Source: Methanooceanicella nereidis (GTDB lineage: Archaea > Halobacteriota > Methanocellia > Methanocellales > Methanocellaceae). From it: a stretch of DNA of 64,000 bases. The DNA is taken from the NCBI RefSeq assembly GCF_021023085.1, contig NZ_PGCK01000014.1, positions 1 to 64,000 of the forward strand. The letters are read 5' to 3'. A model generated the notes under the pieces. That model saw only the letters and a list, made by a program, of their open reading frames with translations. It made no database searches and had not been told where the DNA came from. Of the stretch, positions 53,578 through 62,400 are shown one piece after another. Every line of letters starts with the position of its first letter. Position 1 is the first letter of the stretch. The position numbers and the translations under genes were made by a program.

Positions 53578-54459
53578 TTGTACCATCCTGGAGGAGTCTA
53601 CCCGGCCATTCCGGTACCTTTCAAAAAGAACGGTGACCTGGACGGCGAATCGTTGATCGGCCTTATACAGCATTTTGAAGACACGGACATCAACGGCATA
53701 CTTATTATGGGCACCTCCGGCGAGTTCGCAATGATGAATGACAATGAACGCAGGAAGGTTGTTGATATTGCCGTCGGGTCGGTGAACCGGCTGGAGACGA
53801 TAATCAACGCCGGATACGCTTCGACGCGGGAGACAGTGTCACTGGCAAAATACATAAAAGACGCTGGCGGTGATGCCGCCATAGTGGTCGCGCCCTATTT
53901 TTATCATCCGTCACAAAAAGGAATGGCGGACCATTTTGTAACTGTGGCCGAAAAGGCGGATATTCCTGTCCTGGCCTATAACATACCATCATTTTCCGGC
54001 AACACATTGTCCCCGGACATAATGACGGATTTCGCGCTTGAAGAGCGCATAGTGGGAATAAAGGACAGCGGAGGAGATCCCGCCGCGTTACAGGAGTTCA
54101 TACACAGGTCATACGAAGGGTTCTCCGTCATGGTGGGATCGGACAGCCTCGCATGTTTCGGGTTATGCATGGGAGCCGCGGGAATGATAATAGGAAGCGC
54201 CGCGATCGCCCCGTGGATATGCACGGAGATGTACGATGCACTGCGGAAGACTGATTTTAAAAGAGCGTTGAGCATGCAGCTCGCTTTGAACCACGTCATC
54301 AAGGCCATGAGCGTCGGCACCTTCCCCGTATCCATAAAATATTGCCTCAGGGCACAGGGGCTCCCGGCGGGCTATGTAAGGAAGCCCCTGGAAGAGTTAA
54401 GCGCCGCACAAAAAAAGGAAGTTGAGGTCCATCTTAAAGCGGCCAATATTTTGAAATGA
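53578..54459 (+). CDS. DHDPS/NAL-family aldolase (class I lyase)
   Basis: 293 aa from TTG 53578, the first start codon after an in-frame stop. Schiff-base lysine K162 in VGIKDSGG, the Tyr-Asn of YNIP (Y134, N135), and G-T-S-G-E (45-49) are those of the dihydrodipicolinate synthase/NAL/KDG-aldolase family. The AOR gene overlaps its stop (ATGA at 54456-54459). Because the next gene is an aldehyde oxidoreductase, a sugar-acid aldolase role (such as KDG to pyruvate plus glyceraldehyde) is more likely than lysine synthesis. Confidence 0.82.
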   Translation: MYHPGGVYPAIPVPFKKNGDLDGESLIGLIQHFEDTDINGILIMGTSGEFAMMNDNERRKVVDIAVGSVNRLETIINAGYASTRETVSLAKYIKDAGGDAAIVVAPYFYHPSQKGMADHFVTVAEKADIPVLAYNIPSFSGNTLSPDIMTDFALEERIVGIKDSGGDPAALQEFIHRSYEGFSVMVGSDSLACFGLCMGAAGMIIGSAAIAPWICTEMYDALRKTDFKRALSMQLALNHVIKAMSVGTFPVSIKYCLRAQGLPAGYVRKPLEELSAAQKKEVEVHLKAANILK

Positions 54460-54476
54460 TTCGGAGCGTTGAAGTG

Positions 54477-56369
54477 ATGAAAGGATTGTGGGGAAAGATA
54501 ATAAGAGTGAATCTTGCCGGCGGTAGTGTAAAGGTAGAGGATGTCCCGGAGCATATCGCCAGGTCGTGCCCGGGAGGAAAAGCACTTGCCGCTCATTATG
54601 CCATAAGGGAGATACCGAAAGGTGTCGATCCTTTAGGCCCTGAAAATAACCTGTATCTTTTTACAGGAGTTCTTACAGGGACGGCGACACCCACCGGCAA
54701 CAGGTTCGTCGCCGCGACAAAATCGCCTCTGACAGGTACATTTACCGACTCTTATGGCGGAGGCTACTGGGGGCCCGAGCTAAGGTTCGCGGGATATGAT
54801 GGCATGATACTGGAAGGGATATCGGAAAGCCCGGTGCGCATACACATACAGGACGATGACATCGGCATACTTGATGCTTCGGACATATGGGGTACCGACA
54901 CATGGACGGCCACAGAGAGGATAAAAAACGCATATGGCACTCTTAAAAAGCCTCTTAAAGTATTGAGCATAGGCCAGGCAGGAGAAAGGCAGGATGTGCT
55001 CTCTGCGATCATAGCTGACGCCAGAGCTGCCGCACGCGGAGGGGTGGGGGCGGTGATGGGAAGCAAAAACCTTAAAGCCATCTCTATCATCGGAAGTAAG
55101 AGACCGCCAGTAGATGACCATAAAGGTATGATGGCACTTGTCAAAGAGCAAAATATGCGCCTGAACAAAAACCCTGTTACCGCTGAATCTTTGAGATATA
55201 GAGGCACGCCGAATATACTTATGGGCGTCAACGAGGTGGGTGCTTTGCCCACAAGGAACTTCCAGGACGGGCAGTTCGAAGGGGCGGAGAATATAAGCGG
55301 GGAGTCTATGCGGAAAGTCCTCTGGAATGGCGGAAAGAACTGGCACCCGTGCTGGAACTGCGTAATAAAATGCACACATTTTACCGTGCTCGAGCAGCCG
55401 GGCTATGAAGGAAAGATAGATGACGGCCCGGAATATGAAACGACGGCGCTTCTGGGCTCATGTTGCGGGATAGATGACCCTAAGGCCATTGCGCTTGCCG
55501 ACTATATTTTAGACGGATATGGCATGGATACGATATCCGTGGGGAATACCATAGCATTCCTGATGGAATGTTATGAAAAAGGCATTATAGGGAAGGACAT
55601 TACGAACGGCCTTGACCTGAGGTTTGGAAATAAGGACGCATGGCTGGCGGCAATTCATGCGGCGGGCAAGAGCGAAGGCATACTGGGAAGGCTGGTGGCG
55701 AACGGCACTAAAAAGGCGTCGGAAGAGATAGGAAAGGGCACGGATAAGTTCGCCGCGAACGTGAAAGGCCAGGAGATCCCTGCCTATGACCCAAGATGCG
55801 GCCAGGGAACGGCGCTATCATATGCCAGGTGCGAACGAGGGGCCGATCATCTTAAGCCATGGGTCTTTAACAAAGAGTATCTTACTTCTGAGGAACGTAC
55901 CGACCCGTTCGACACTTCGGACAAGCCCGGACTGATCAAGAGGGAGAACGAAGCATCCGCCCTGTTAGACTGCATATGCGTCTGCAGGTTCGTAGCCAAT
56001 GAGCTGACACTGCAGAACGATTTCCTCATGCTTGTCAACGCCGCCACAGGCTTCGATTATAGCTGGCCTGAATTTTGGGAGATAGGTGAGAGGGCTGTCA
56101 ATCTCGTCAGGTCTTTCACATCGAGAGAAGGTTTCGGGCGTAAGGATGACTCCCTCCCGGAAAGGTTCGTGAAGGTGCCCCTGAGCTCCGGCCTGGCAAA
56201 GGGTAACGTCGCCAGGGTCGACGAGATGCTTCCAAAATATTATGAGATATGCGGCTGGGACTCTAACGGCATGCCCACTAAAGAAAAATTAAGGTCTCTA
56301 GGCCTGGAGTTCGTGATAGAGGAGCTTTACGGTGCTGCTGAAACCGCGGCAGCTGCCAGAGCTGCGTGA
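54477..56369 (+). CDS. aor: Tungsten-type aldehyde:ferredoxin oxidoreductase
   Basis: 630 aa from ATG 54477 with GGAG upstream. An ATG at 54456 overlapping the aldolase stop is possible. AOR family: N-terminal MKGLWGKIIRVNLAGGSVKVED, GGKALAAHY, 4Fe-4S ligands C292, C295, C299 (CWNCVIKC) and a fourth cysteine in LLDCICVCRF. It would oxidise aldehydes to acids with ferredoxin using a W/Mo-pterin. It is followed by a MoaD-like gene. Confidence 0.92.
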   Translation: MKGLWGKIIRVNLAGGSVKVEDVPEHIARSCPGGKALAAHYAIREIPKGVDPLGPENNLYLFTGVLTGTATPTGNRFVAATKSPLTGTFTDSYGGGYWGPELRFAGYDGMILEGISESPVRIHIQDDDIGILDASDIWGTDTWTATERIKNAYGTLKKPLKVLSIGQAGERQDVLSAIIADARAAARGGVGAVMGSKNLKAISIIGSKRPPVDDHKGMMALVKEQNMRLNKNPVTAESLRYRGTPNILMGVNEVGALPTRNFQDGQFEGAENISGESMRKVLWNGGKNWHPCWNCVIKCTHFTVLEQPGYEGKIDDGPEYETTALLGSCCGIDDPKAIALADYILDGYGMDTISVGNTIAFLMECYEKGIIGKDITNGLDLRFGNKDAWLAAIHAAGKSEGILGRLVANGTKKASEEIGKGTDKFAANVKGQEIPAYDPRCGQGTALSYARCERGADHLKPWVFNKEYLTSEERTDPFDTSDKPGLIKRENEASALLDCICVCRFVANELTLQNDFLMLVNAATGFDYSWPEFWEIGERAVNLVRSFTSREGFGRKDDSLPERFVKVPLSSGLAKGNVARVDEMLPKYYEICGWDSNGMPTKEKLRSLGLEFVIEELYGAAETAAAARAA

Positions 56370-56371
56370 AA

Positions 56372-56668
56372 ATGGGCAAAGTGATCGTGAGAGCGATAGG
56401 GCAGATGGCGGGATCGCTGGATAAGAATAAGTATGAGATAGACATGAGCCCGGGGCTCACGGTCAGAGAATTGTTAAAAGAGCTGTCCTATCTTGCAGGC
56501 CCGGGATTTGCCGACTCTGTGTATGATCCGGCCGGAAGGCGCTTGAACGAGTATATCACCATATTTATCAACTCAAAGGAAATAAGGTCGCTGGCAGGGC
56601 TTGACACCAGGCTAAAAGCGGGAGACGTGGTCACCATATTGCCGCCCATGGCAGGAGGTCTGGATTAG
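56372..56668 (+). CDS. MoaD-like ubiquitin-fold protein with C-terminal GGLD
   Basis: About 98 aa from ATG 56372, or GTG 56366 overlapping the AOR stop. Beta-grasp pattern ends ILPPMAGGLD. The di-glycine is followed by two residues, so the protein would have to be trimmed before activation. It is next to AOR, which needs a dithiolene pterin, so it may serve the W/Mo-pterin synthase as MoaD. It may instead be a protein modifier. Confidence 0.75.
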   Translation: MGKVIVRAIGQMAGSLDKNKYEIDMSPGLTVRELLKELSYLAGPGFADSVYDPAGRRLNEYITIFINSKEIRSLAGLDTRLKAGDVVTILPPMAGGLD

Positions 56669-56814
56669 AGAGTAAGCGTATTAAAATAATGGCCATTCGC
56701 CTGAATGACAATATTAAGCAACACTGTAAAAAAAATTGGCGCTTTTAGGTTTTACTGTTAATAATTTTGGTTAGGTATAAAAAAATCAAGAACAATCTGT
56801 CTTTGGTTGATCCG

Positions 56815-58104
56815 ATGAAAATAGGCGTTTTACACTGGGCATTTCCTCCGGTAGTCGGTGGTGTCGAATCACATCTCATATATCTATATGGTGAACTTGC
56901 ACAGAAGGGACATGATATATCGATACTAACTGCCCCTCACCCAGAGAGGGATGACTCATCAGTAAAATGGTGTAAGATAGTATCAGACGACCTTATGAAC
57001 CTTGACTCGCTTCAAAACAGTATCCCGAAGGAAGGCAGATACGAGAAAGTCTATGATATGATAGAGAACTTCATCCTTGATGAGACCCCGGACGTGGTCC
57101 ACGCTCACAATTTTCATTACTTCATACCAGATCATGCGGAATGCCTGGATGAGGTCTGTAAAAAATACGGTATACCCATGGTCCTGACTATCCATAATTA
57201 TTGGGAGGACGATCTTTGCAGGCACCTGATGAAGGACATAGGCTGGGATAAGATCGTCGCCGTTAGCTACCATATGAAAAACCCGTCCTTGTTCGACTCA
57301 AAAGTGCCCCTGGATAAAGTGGAAGTCCATTATCATGGGGTAGATCTTGATAAATACAGGGTCATCGAAGACAGGGACTCAGTAAGGTCTAAGCTGAACC
57401 TTGACGGGAGAGAAGTCGTATTTCATCCCGCAAGGGCATGCAGGTCAAAGGGCACTATGCATAGCATCGAGGCGGTCGCCAGGCTCAGAGAGAGATACCC
57501 CAACATATGCCTGATAGTCAGCGGTAACGGGGATTCCGTGGACTTTGAGCAGGAAAGGCCCCAGTTCAGGTCGGAGGTAGCTAGTCTGGTCGACGAGCTA
57601 AAAATGCGGGACAACATCCTCTTCGTAAGCCCCTCGGGCGACGAGATGCCGCTTTACATGAATGCCTCTGACGTCATCCTCTATCCGACTATCATGCCGC
57701 AGGGAGAGGCTTTTGGGATCGCGCCGGTAGAAGCGATGGCATGTGGAAAACCGGTCATTGTCACCAACAGCGGAGGGCTTGTCGAGAGCACCTCGATGAA
57801 CATTAACGGTATCGTCGTGGACCGCGACCCTGATAAGCTGGTGGATGCACTGGTCGAGAACATCGACAGGCTATTAACGGATAAGAATTATGCGGAGTAT
57901 CTGGGCTCTAACGGCAGGGAGATAGCCATTGAAAGATTTGACTCGAGAAAGATGGCTATGAGGATGGAGGACCTATATAACAGGCTTTTGAATGAAAACC
58001 TGACTAAATGCGAAAGCAGAGTTGGTCCGGCAATAAAACGAAAGGCCGGCGATGATAAGATCAAGGCTAATTGTACACACAGCACGTCTTTCAAGCTGAT
58101 ATAG
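56815..58104 (+). CDS. Glycosyltransferase family 4 (glycogen synthase/trehalose-type)
   Basis: 429 aa from ATG 56815. Two Rossmann domains. N-terminal GVLHWAFPPVVGGVESHLIYLY, HAHNFHYFIP, VLTIHNYW; C-terminal PARACRSKG and PQGEAFGIAPVEAMACGKPVIVTNSGGLVE, with the E-x7-E of GT4 enzymes. The next gene is a glycogen debranching enzyme, so this could make glycogen or a related alpha-glucan. Other glucoside acceptors are possible. Confidence 0.82.
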   Translation: MKIGVLHWAFPPVVGGVESHLIYLYGELAQKGHDISILTAPHPERDDSSVKWCKIVSDDLMNLDSLQNSIPKEGRYEKVYDMIENFILDETPDVVHAHNFHYFIPDHAECLDEVCKKYGIPMVLTIHNYWEDDLCRHLMKDIGWDKIVAVSYHMKNPSLFDSKVPLDKVEVHYHGVDLDKYRVIEDRDSVRSKLNLDGREVVFHPARACRSKGTMHSIEAVARLRERYPNICLIVSGNGDSVDFEQERPQFRSEVASLVDELKMRDNILFVSPSGDEMPLYMNASDVILYPTIMPQGEAFGIAPVEAMACGKPVIVTNSGGLVESTSMNINGIVVDRDPDKLVDALVENIDRLLTDKNYAEYLGSNGREIAIERFDSRKMAMRMEDLYNRLLNENLTKCESRVGPAIKRKAGDDKIKANCTHSTSFKLI

Positions 58105-58136
58105 CTCGCCGGCTGACTGTTTAGCCAGGTCATCAT

Positions 58137-60215
58137 ATGAATGAGACGATAGTCATTAACGAAGGGACTACCTTCATGGTCACAGATAATTGCGGGAATG
58201 TGCCAAGGGGCACCCCGCTCGGTCTTTTTAGGTCAGATACCAGATATCTTAATGTCTACTTTCTGAAGCTCAACGGCATGCACCTTATACCGTTAAGCTT
58301 CACCAGAAGAGGATATATAGCGAATGTTTCTCTTACCAATCCGGAACTGAAGACAGAAGACGGCCAGACAGTCCCCGAGGGGACGCTTCATATCTTAAGG
58401 ACCATGTTCATTAGCTCTAATTTTTATGAAAAGCTTTTCATTAAGAACACTAACGCGTTCCCCGTTAAGCTCCAGGTGGCGCTTTCATACGACACGGATT
58501 TTAGGGACATATTCGAAGTGAAAACAGTTACATATACTCGAAGAGGGCTCAGGGCCATACTGGAAGGGGAGGAAGGTAAAAACGTCATCTTAAGATATGA
58601 AGGCCTCGACAATATCATTCGCAGGACTGAGTTTTATTTTAACCCTGCACCGGAGATATACTGGGATAAGGCCATCTTCAACATGGAGGTGGCGCCCTAT
58701 GAGACTAAAGAGATCGATATTGAAATAGTCATGACGCTGGGCGTAGTGCCGGTGATAAGGCAGGATTTCGTCGTTGCGAAGAAAGAGATAGAGGAATCAT
58801 ATGACCAGTGGCAAAAAATGCTGACGCAGATAGACACGGATAACGACCTCATGAACAACATCATCGAGACCTGCATACTCGACCTCCGGTCCCTTATCAT
58901 ACAGACCAAGAAAGGATTGCTTGTCCCCGCGGCCGGCATACCGTGGTATGACACCATTTTCGGCAGGGACAGCCTGATCACAAGTATGCAGACGCTGATG
59001 CTGAACCCGACTTTATCGCGCTCAACCTTAAGTTTCCTGACAATTTACCAGGGCACTAAGGTCGATTCATGGAAAGACGAGCAGCCGGGGAAGATATTGC
59101 ACGAGATACGCGAAGGGGAGCTTGCGAATCTTCAGCATATTCCACATACGCCATATTACGGCACTATTGACGCCACTATGCTGTACGTTATACTGATGTC
59201 CGAGTATTACAAATGGACCGGGGACGTCACTATATTATCGGACATCAAGAACGGTGCCGAGAACGCCATCAACTGGATTGATAATTACGGGGACCTCGAC
59301 GGGGACGGATACGTGGAATACATGCGCATGTCCGAAAAGCTAGGGCTTGTGAACCAGGGATGGAAGGACTCTCATGACTCCATAGTCTTCAGCGATGGAA
59401 AGCTCGCTGACGCCCCTATCGCGCTGTCCGAGGTGCAGGGCTATGTATATGACGCAAAAAGAAGGTTCGCCGAGATGTACCCGGACTCCAGCATAGGTAA
59501 AAAAGCCATGTCAAGTTCCCGTACTCTTAAGACACGTTTTAACGAAGATTTCTGGATGAGCGATAAAAAGTATTATGCGGAAGCTCTTGACAAAAACAAT
59601 AAGCAGGTCGACTCGATAACGAGTAATCCGGGACACTGTTTTTGGTCAGAGATACTTGATAAAAAGAAAGCGGACCTTATCGTTAAACGCCTCTTACATG
59701 AGGACATGTTCTCGGGCTGGGGGATAAGGACTCTGGCTACCAGCGAAAAAGCATACGACCCGCAAAGCTATCATAACGGTTCCGTCTGGCCGCACGATAA
59801 TTCGATCATAGCCTGGGGGTTGAAAAAATACGGATATTCTGAGGAGGCAAACCATATCATCACGGCTCTCATCGAGGCGAGCAAATATTTCGATAACAGG
59901 CTGCCCGAGCTGTTCTGCGGTTATCCGCGTGTGGAGAAGCAGCCGCCTGTGATATACCATTCGACATGCAGCCCGCAGGCATGGGCTTCTGGAAGCATAA
60001 TATTGTTCATCCAGACAATGCTGGGACTGTACCCCGATGCTCCGAATAATATCCTTTACGTGAAGCCTACGCTCCCGGAATGGTTGAAGTATGTGACGGT
60101 CAAGAAATTAAAGGTAGGGCCCGAGATCGTAAACCTTGAGTTCAGGCGCGTTAACGGAAAAACGACATATGACGTGATAGGGAAGACAGGCACGATAAAA
60201 GTCGAGGGACTATGA
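58137..60215 (+). CDS. Amylo-alpha-1,6-glucosidase (glycogen debranching type)
   Basis: 692 aa. An N-terminal beta-sandwich (VINEGTTFMVTDNCGNVPRGTPLGLFRSDTRYL) precedes an (alpha/alpha)6 barrel with IPWYDTIFGRDSLITSMQTL, QPGKILHEIREGE, YYGTIDATMLYVIL and YHNGSVWPHDNSIIAWGL. These motifs match the archaeal/bacterial GDE (GH133-like). It trims alpha-1,6 branches of glycogen. Its start is 30 nt after the GT4 gene, with AGGT before the ATG. Confidence 0.88.
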   Translation: MNETIVINEGTTFMVTDNCGNVPRGTPLGLFRSDTRYLNVYFLKLNGMHLIPLSFTRRGYIANVSLTNPELKTEDGQTVPEGTLHILRTMFISSNFYEKLFIKNTNAFPVKLQVALSYDTDFRDIFEVKTVTYTRRGLRAILEGEEGKNVILRYEGLDNIIRRTEFYFNPAPEIYWDKAIFNMEVAPYETKEIDIEIVMTLGVVPVIRQDFVVAKKEIEESYDQWQKMLTQIDTDNDLMNNIIETCILDLRSLIIQTKKGLLVPAAGIPWYDTIFGRDSLITSMQTLMLNPTLSRSTLSFLTIYQGTKVDSWKDEQPGKILHEIREGELANLQHIPHTPYYGTIDATMLYVILMSEYYKWTGDVTILSDIKNGAENAINWIDNYGDLDGDGYVEYMRMSEKLGLVNQGWKDSHDSIVFSDGKLADAPIALSEVQGYVYDAKRRFAEMYPDSSIGKKAMSSSRTLKTRFNEDFWMSDKKYYAEALDKNNKQVDSITSNPGHCFWSEILDKKKADLIVKRLLHEDMFSGWGIRTLATSEKAYDPQSYHNGSVWPHDNSIIAWGLKKYGYSEEANHIITALIEASKYFDNRLPELFCGYPRVEKQPPVIYHSTCSPQAWASGSIILFIQTMLGLYPDAPNNILYVKPTLPEWLKYVTVKKLKVGPEIVNLEFRRVNGKTTYDVIGKTGTIKVEGL

Positions 60216-60388
60216 TCGGTTACAAATAGTACTTTTTAATAACGGACATATATCCCCTTCCGGCTTTATCCTGAATATTATATCGATTTTTATTGAATAT
60301 AAGCCAATAAATCGATGATTTTGTTATAAACGAATATAAATCGACAGTACTTACCTTGTTATGGGTAGAATACAAGAGGAGGGTAGAT

Positions 60389-60772
60389 ATGATGAGTAAT
60401 AGTAAACGCTTTAGGCTGCGGTATCTTATTATTGCATTGGCCGTGCTCCTGGTGGTCTCGTCGGGCATTGCGACAGCTTCTTTCTTTAGTTTCCCGTCCC
60501 TTGACAGGTTCTCTTTTGGATCAATGACACAGCCTGCCTATAACACAGGGCCTTTCACCACGGTCAACCGGTTCAGCATGCCGTTAAACGACCTGTCGAT
60601 GACAAGCGGCATAGGACTGCCGTTCGGAGGCATCAGCCCGTTTTACTCGCCCTATACATACAGTAAGTCATACACAAGATCGACCATGGGACCGGAAGGG
60701 CCCGTAACCCAGTCGTATGTCATGGACTATGATAGTACGACGGGCGAACAAACGGTCACTTATATGAACTAG
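60389..60772 (+). CDS. Small secreted protein of unknown function
   Basis: 127 aa from ATG 60389 (the ATG at 60392 is also possible), with GAGGAGGG upstream. The start in frame at 60356 is not favoured. Signal peptide/membrane segment LRYLIIALAVLLVVSSGIATASF, then a Ser/Thr/Tyr/Phe-rich mature part (MPLNDLSMTSGIGLPFGGISPFYSPYTYSKSYTRSTMGPEGPVTQSYVMDYDSTTGEQTVTYM). No Cys. Family not recognised. Confidence 0.65.
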   Translation: MMSNSKRFRLRYLIIALAVLLVVSSGIATASFFSFPSLDRFSFGSMTQPAYNTGPFTTVNRFSMPLNDLSMTSGIGLPFGGISPFYSPYTYSKSYTRSTMGPEGPVTQSYVMDYDSTTGEQTVTYMN

Positions 60773-60775
60773 GCT

Positions 60776-60819
60776 GATCGACCGGGTGACATCCTGATCG
60801 ATCTTTTTATTTTTTTTCT
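60776..60819 (+). terminator. Hairpin plus T-tract terminator
   Basis: GATCGA (60776-60781) pairs with TCGATC (60798-60803), followed by TTTTTATTTTTTTTC. It lies 4 bp after the small secreted protein. Confidence 0.6.
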
Positions 60820-61078
60820 TCTTCAGCTTTTTGTGATGTTTTCTTTGTTGTTTCTTTCCGGGTGCTGGTTGATAAAAAAATGAGAGACTACTAATAAAGA
60901 TCAGACTATTATGAAATTACTCAATTACAAAAAATTTCATTATCCCGTTTCATAGCTTACGTTAATCATACAGGCATAGGTAGACCTATCATTTCATATA
61001 TCACCAGAACGGCTTATGCGGCGATACTTGCGAGTTATATGGAGATATTTGGAAATAGCATCATTATTTTTCTTTGAC

Positions 61079-61160
61079 ACATGTTACGAAAAATCATATA
61101 TCTGATGATACATGTTACGAAAAATCATATTTTACTGGCACACGTTTCGATAAAATATAT
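61079..61160. repeat. Three 21-nt units at 30-31 nt spacing
   Basis: ACATGTTACGAAAAATCATA plus T at 61079-61099 and again at 61110-61130 are identical. A decayed third copy is at 61140-61160 (ACACGTTTCGATAAAATATA plus T). The spacing is 31 and 30 nt with different 9-10 nt between them. Confidence 0.7.
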
Positions 61161-61332
61161 CACAATATACCATATTTTATCAAAAACATCTATCGACCAG
61201 CGTAAAAGGATTTTTGAAATATATTCGGCATTATTCATCGTTAAATATCGAATAATTTGGTAAATTTTAAAGAAATGTGTACCAATATGCTTATTGTAGG
61301 GATGGAATGGATGTGGCAAAACGGCCACAATA

Positions 61333-61359
61333 AAACGGACTTATCATATAAGTCCGTTT
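61333..61359. other. Perfect 11-bp hairpin
   Basis: AAACGGACTTA, loop TCATA, TAAGTCCGTTT. Without a T-run on either strand, so perhaps an RNA structure or a protein site rather than a terminator. Confidence 0.55.
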
Positions 61360-61398
61360 AAACCATTATGTTGACCCTCACCTTATCCATTACCCTCC

Positions 61399-61453
61399 CC
61401 ATCACCCTTGTTGGTGATGGCTACTCTTGCGGCGGTGTTACCCTCACCGCCGC
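61399..61453. other. Two adjacent GC-rich hairpins
   Basis: CCATCACC (61399-61406) pairs with GGTGATGG (61413-61420), and GCGGCGGTG (61429-61437) pairs with CACCGCCGC (61445-61453). They are GC-rich within an AT-rich stretch and embedded in ACCCTC-type motifs. Confidence 0.6.
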
Positions 61454-61499
61454 CTACCCTCAAAAAAATAAATACCCTCAATAATAAATACCCTCAATT

Positions 61500-61639
61500 A
61501 AAAACAATACCCAATAAATACTACCCTAAAAACAATACCCAATAAATACTACCCTAAAAACAATACCCAATAAATACTACCCTAAAAACAATACCCAATA
61601 AATACTACCCTAAAAACAATACCCAATAAATACTACCCT
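61500..61639. repeat. Five 28-nt tandem repeats
   Basis: Five perfect copies of AAAAACAATACCCAATAAAT followed by ACTACCCT, at 61500, 61528, 61556, 61584 and 61612. Flanked by TACCCTCAA-type half units on both sides. Not CRISPR because there are no spacers. Not coding: 28 is not a multiple of 3. Confidence 0.9.
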
Positions 61640-61743
61640 CAAGTAAAAACGTACTACCCTCTTTTCTTTTTTTGATGTCCTTAATGAAGAACATCCATGA
61701 GAATGCCTTTAAGATCAGTATATTGCAGCAGTCGCTTTTTAGC

Positions 61744-62400
61744 TTATTTCTTTGAGCGCTCTATTATCTCTTTAATCTTTTCAAGCGTCCTGATAGCGTC
61801 TTCTGCCTTCAGGTTCAGCGGGTTATCGCGTATGAAATCTCCAAGGCGGTCTGATCGTTCTGTCGAGATAATACCTTTTTCAGTAGCGCGTTTAAGGATC
61901 TCCGGATATTTTCGGTCGGGATAGAACATCCCGGTGCACGTCTTTAATAGGGAATCGCGTTCTTCTGCGGTAATGATCCCCGAATCCTGAGCTGCCTTAA
62001 GCTGGTAGCGGATATTCACCAGCGGCTCCGACATCTGCTCTCCCGTGACCGGGTTGAATGTCACGGCGACCTCATCATCCGCACATATCCTGCCGCTTTT
62101 ATAGCATTCATAGATCCTGCCGGCGCCTATCATCCCGAAAGTATCGAGCTCGGATGCCCTGAGAGCCCCCATGCTGGACCCGCCGACGACGATAACGCCT
62201 TTTTTCATCACTTCGATTATCTCTTTATGGGCTACAGCGGTCTTATTGTAAAATACGCCATCGATTATTCCTATTATTTTGGCCCGGTCCTTTAGCGCTT
62301 TTTTTAGGTCTTCACGGCTTATGGGAGGGCGATAATCGGCCTCAAGTATTTGCCGCGCTTTTTCGACTGGCAGGCTCGGGCCCAGATACACTATTATCAT
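61744..62400 (-). CDS. tfuA: TfuA family protein (partner of YcaO)
   Basis: 218 aa. TfuA pattern: IVYLGPSLPVEKARQIL ... PPISREDL ... IIGIIDGVFYNKTAVAHKEIIEVMKKGVIVVGGSSMGALRASELDTFGMIG. Its start overlaps the YcaO stop by 4 nt. In methanogens TfuA and YcaO together install the thioglycine of McrA (demonstrated in Methanosarcina acetivorans). TfuA may deliver the sulfur. Confidence 0.9.
   Translation of the reverse strand: MIIVYLGPSLPVEKARQILEADYRPPISREDLKKALKDRAKIIGIIDGVFYNKTAVAHKEIIEVMKKGVIVVGGSSMGALRASELDTFGMIGAGRIYECYKSGRICADDEVAVTFNPVTGEQMSEPLVNIRYQLKAAQDSGIITAEERDSLLKTCTGMFYPDRKYPEILKRATEKGIISTERSDRLGDFIRDNPLNLKAEDAIRTLEKIKEIIERSKK

Larger units (their letters stand above)
60820..61743. 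other. Gene-free stretch of about 920 bp with several repeats
   Basis: No supported ORF. It contains the 31-nt repeats (61079-61160), the hairpin (61333-61359), the two back-to-back GC-rich hairpins (61399-61453) and the 28-nt tandem array (61500-61639). Repeat periods are not multiples of 3. Base composition is AT-rich outside the hairpins. Confidence 0.7.

Noticed and set aside
61081-61263. 60-aa forward ORF over the 31-nt repeats
   Set aside because: Spans repeats whose 30-31 nt spacing breaks any repeated frame; no ribosome site.
61500-61639. Coding tandem repeat protein or CRISPR
   Set aside because: Period of 28 nt shifts frame each unit, and there are no spacers.
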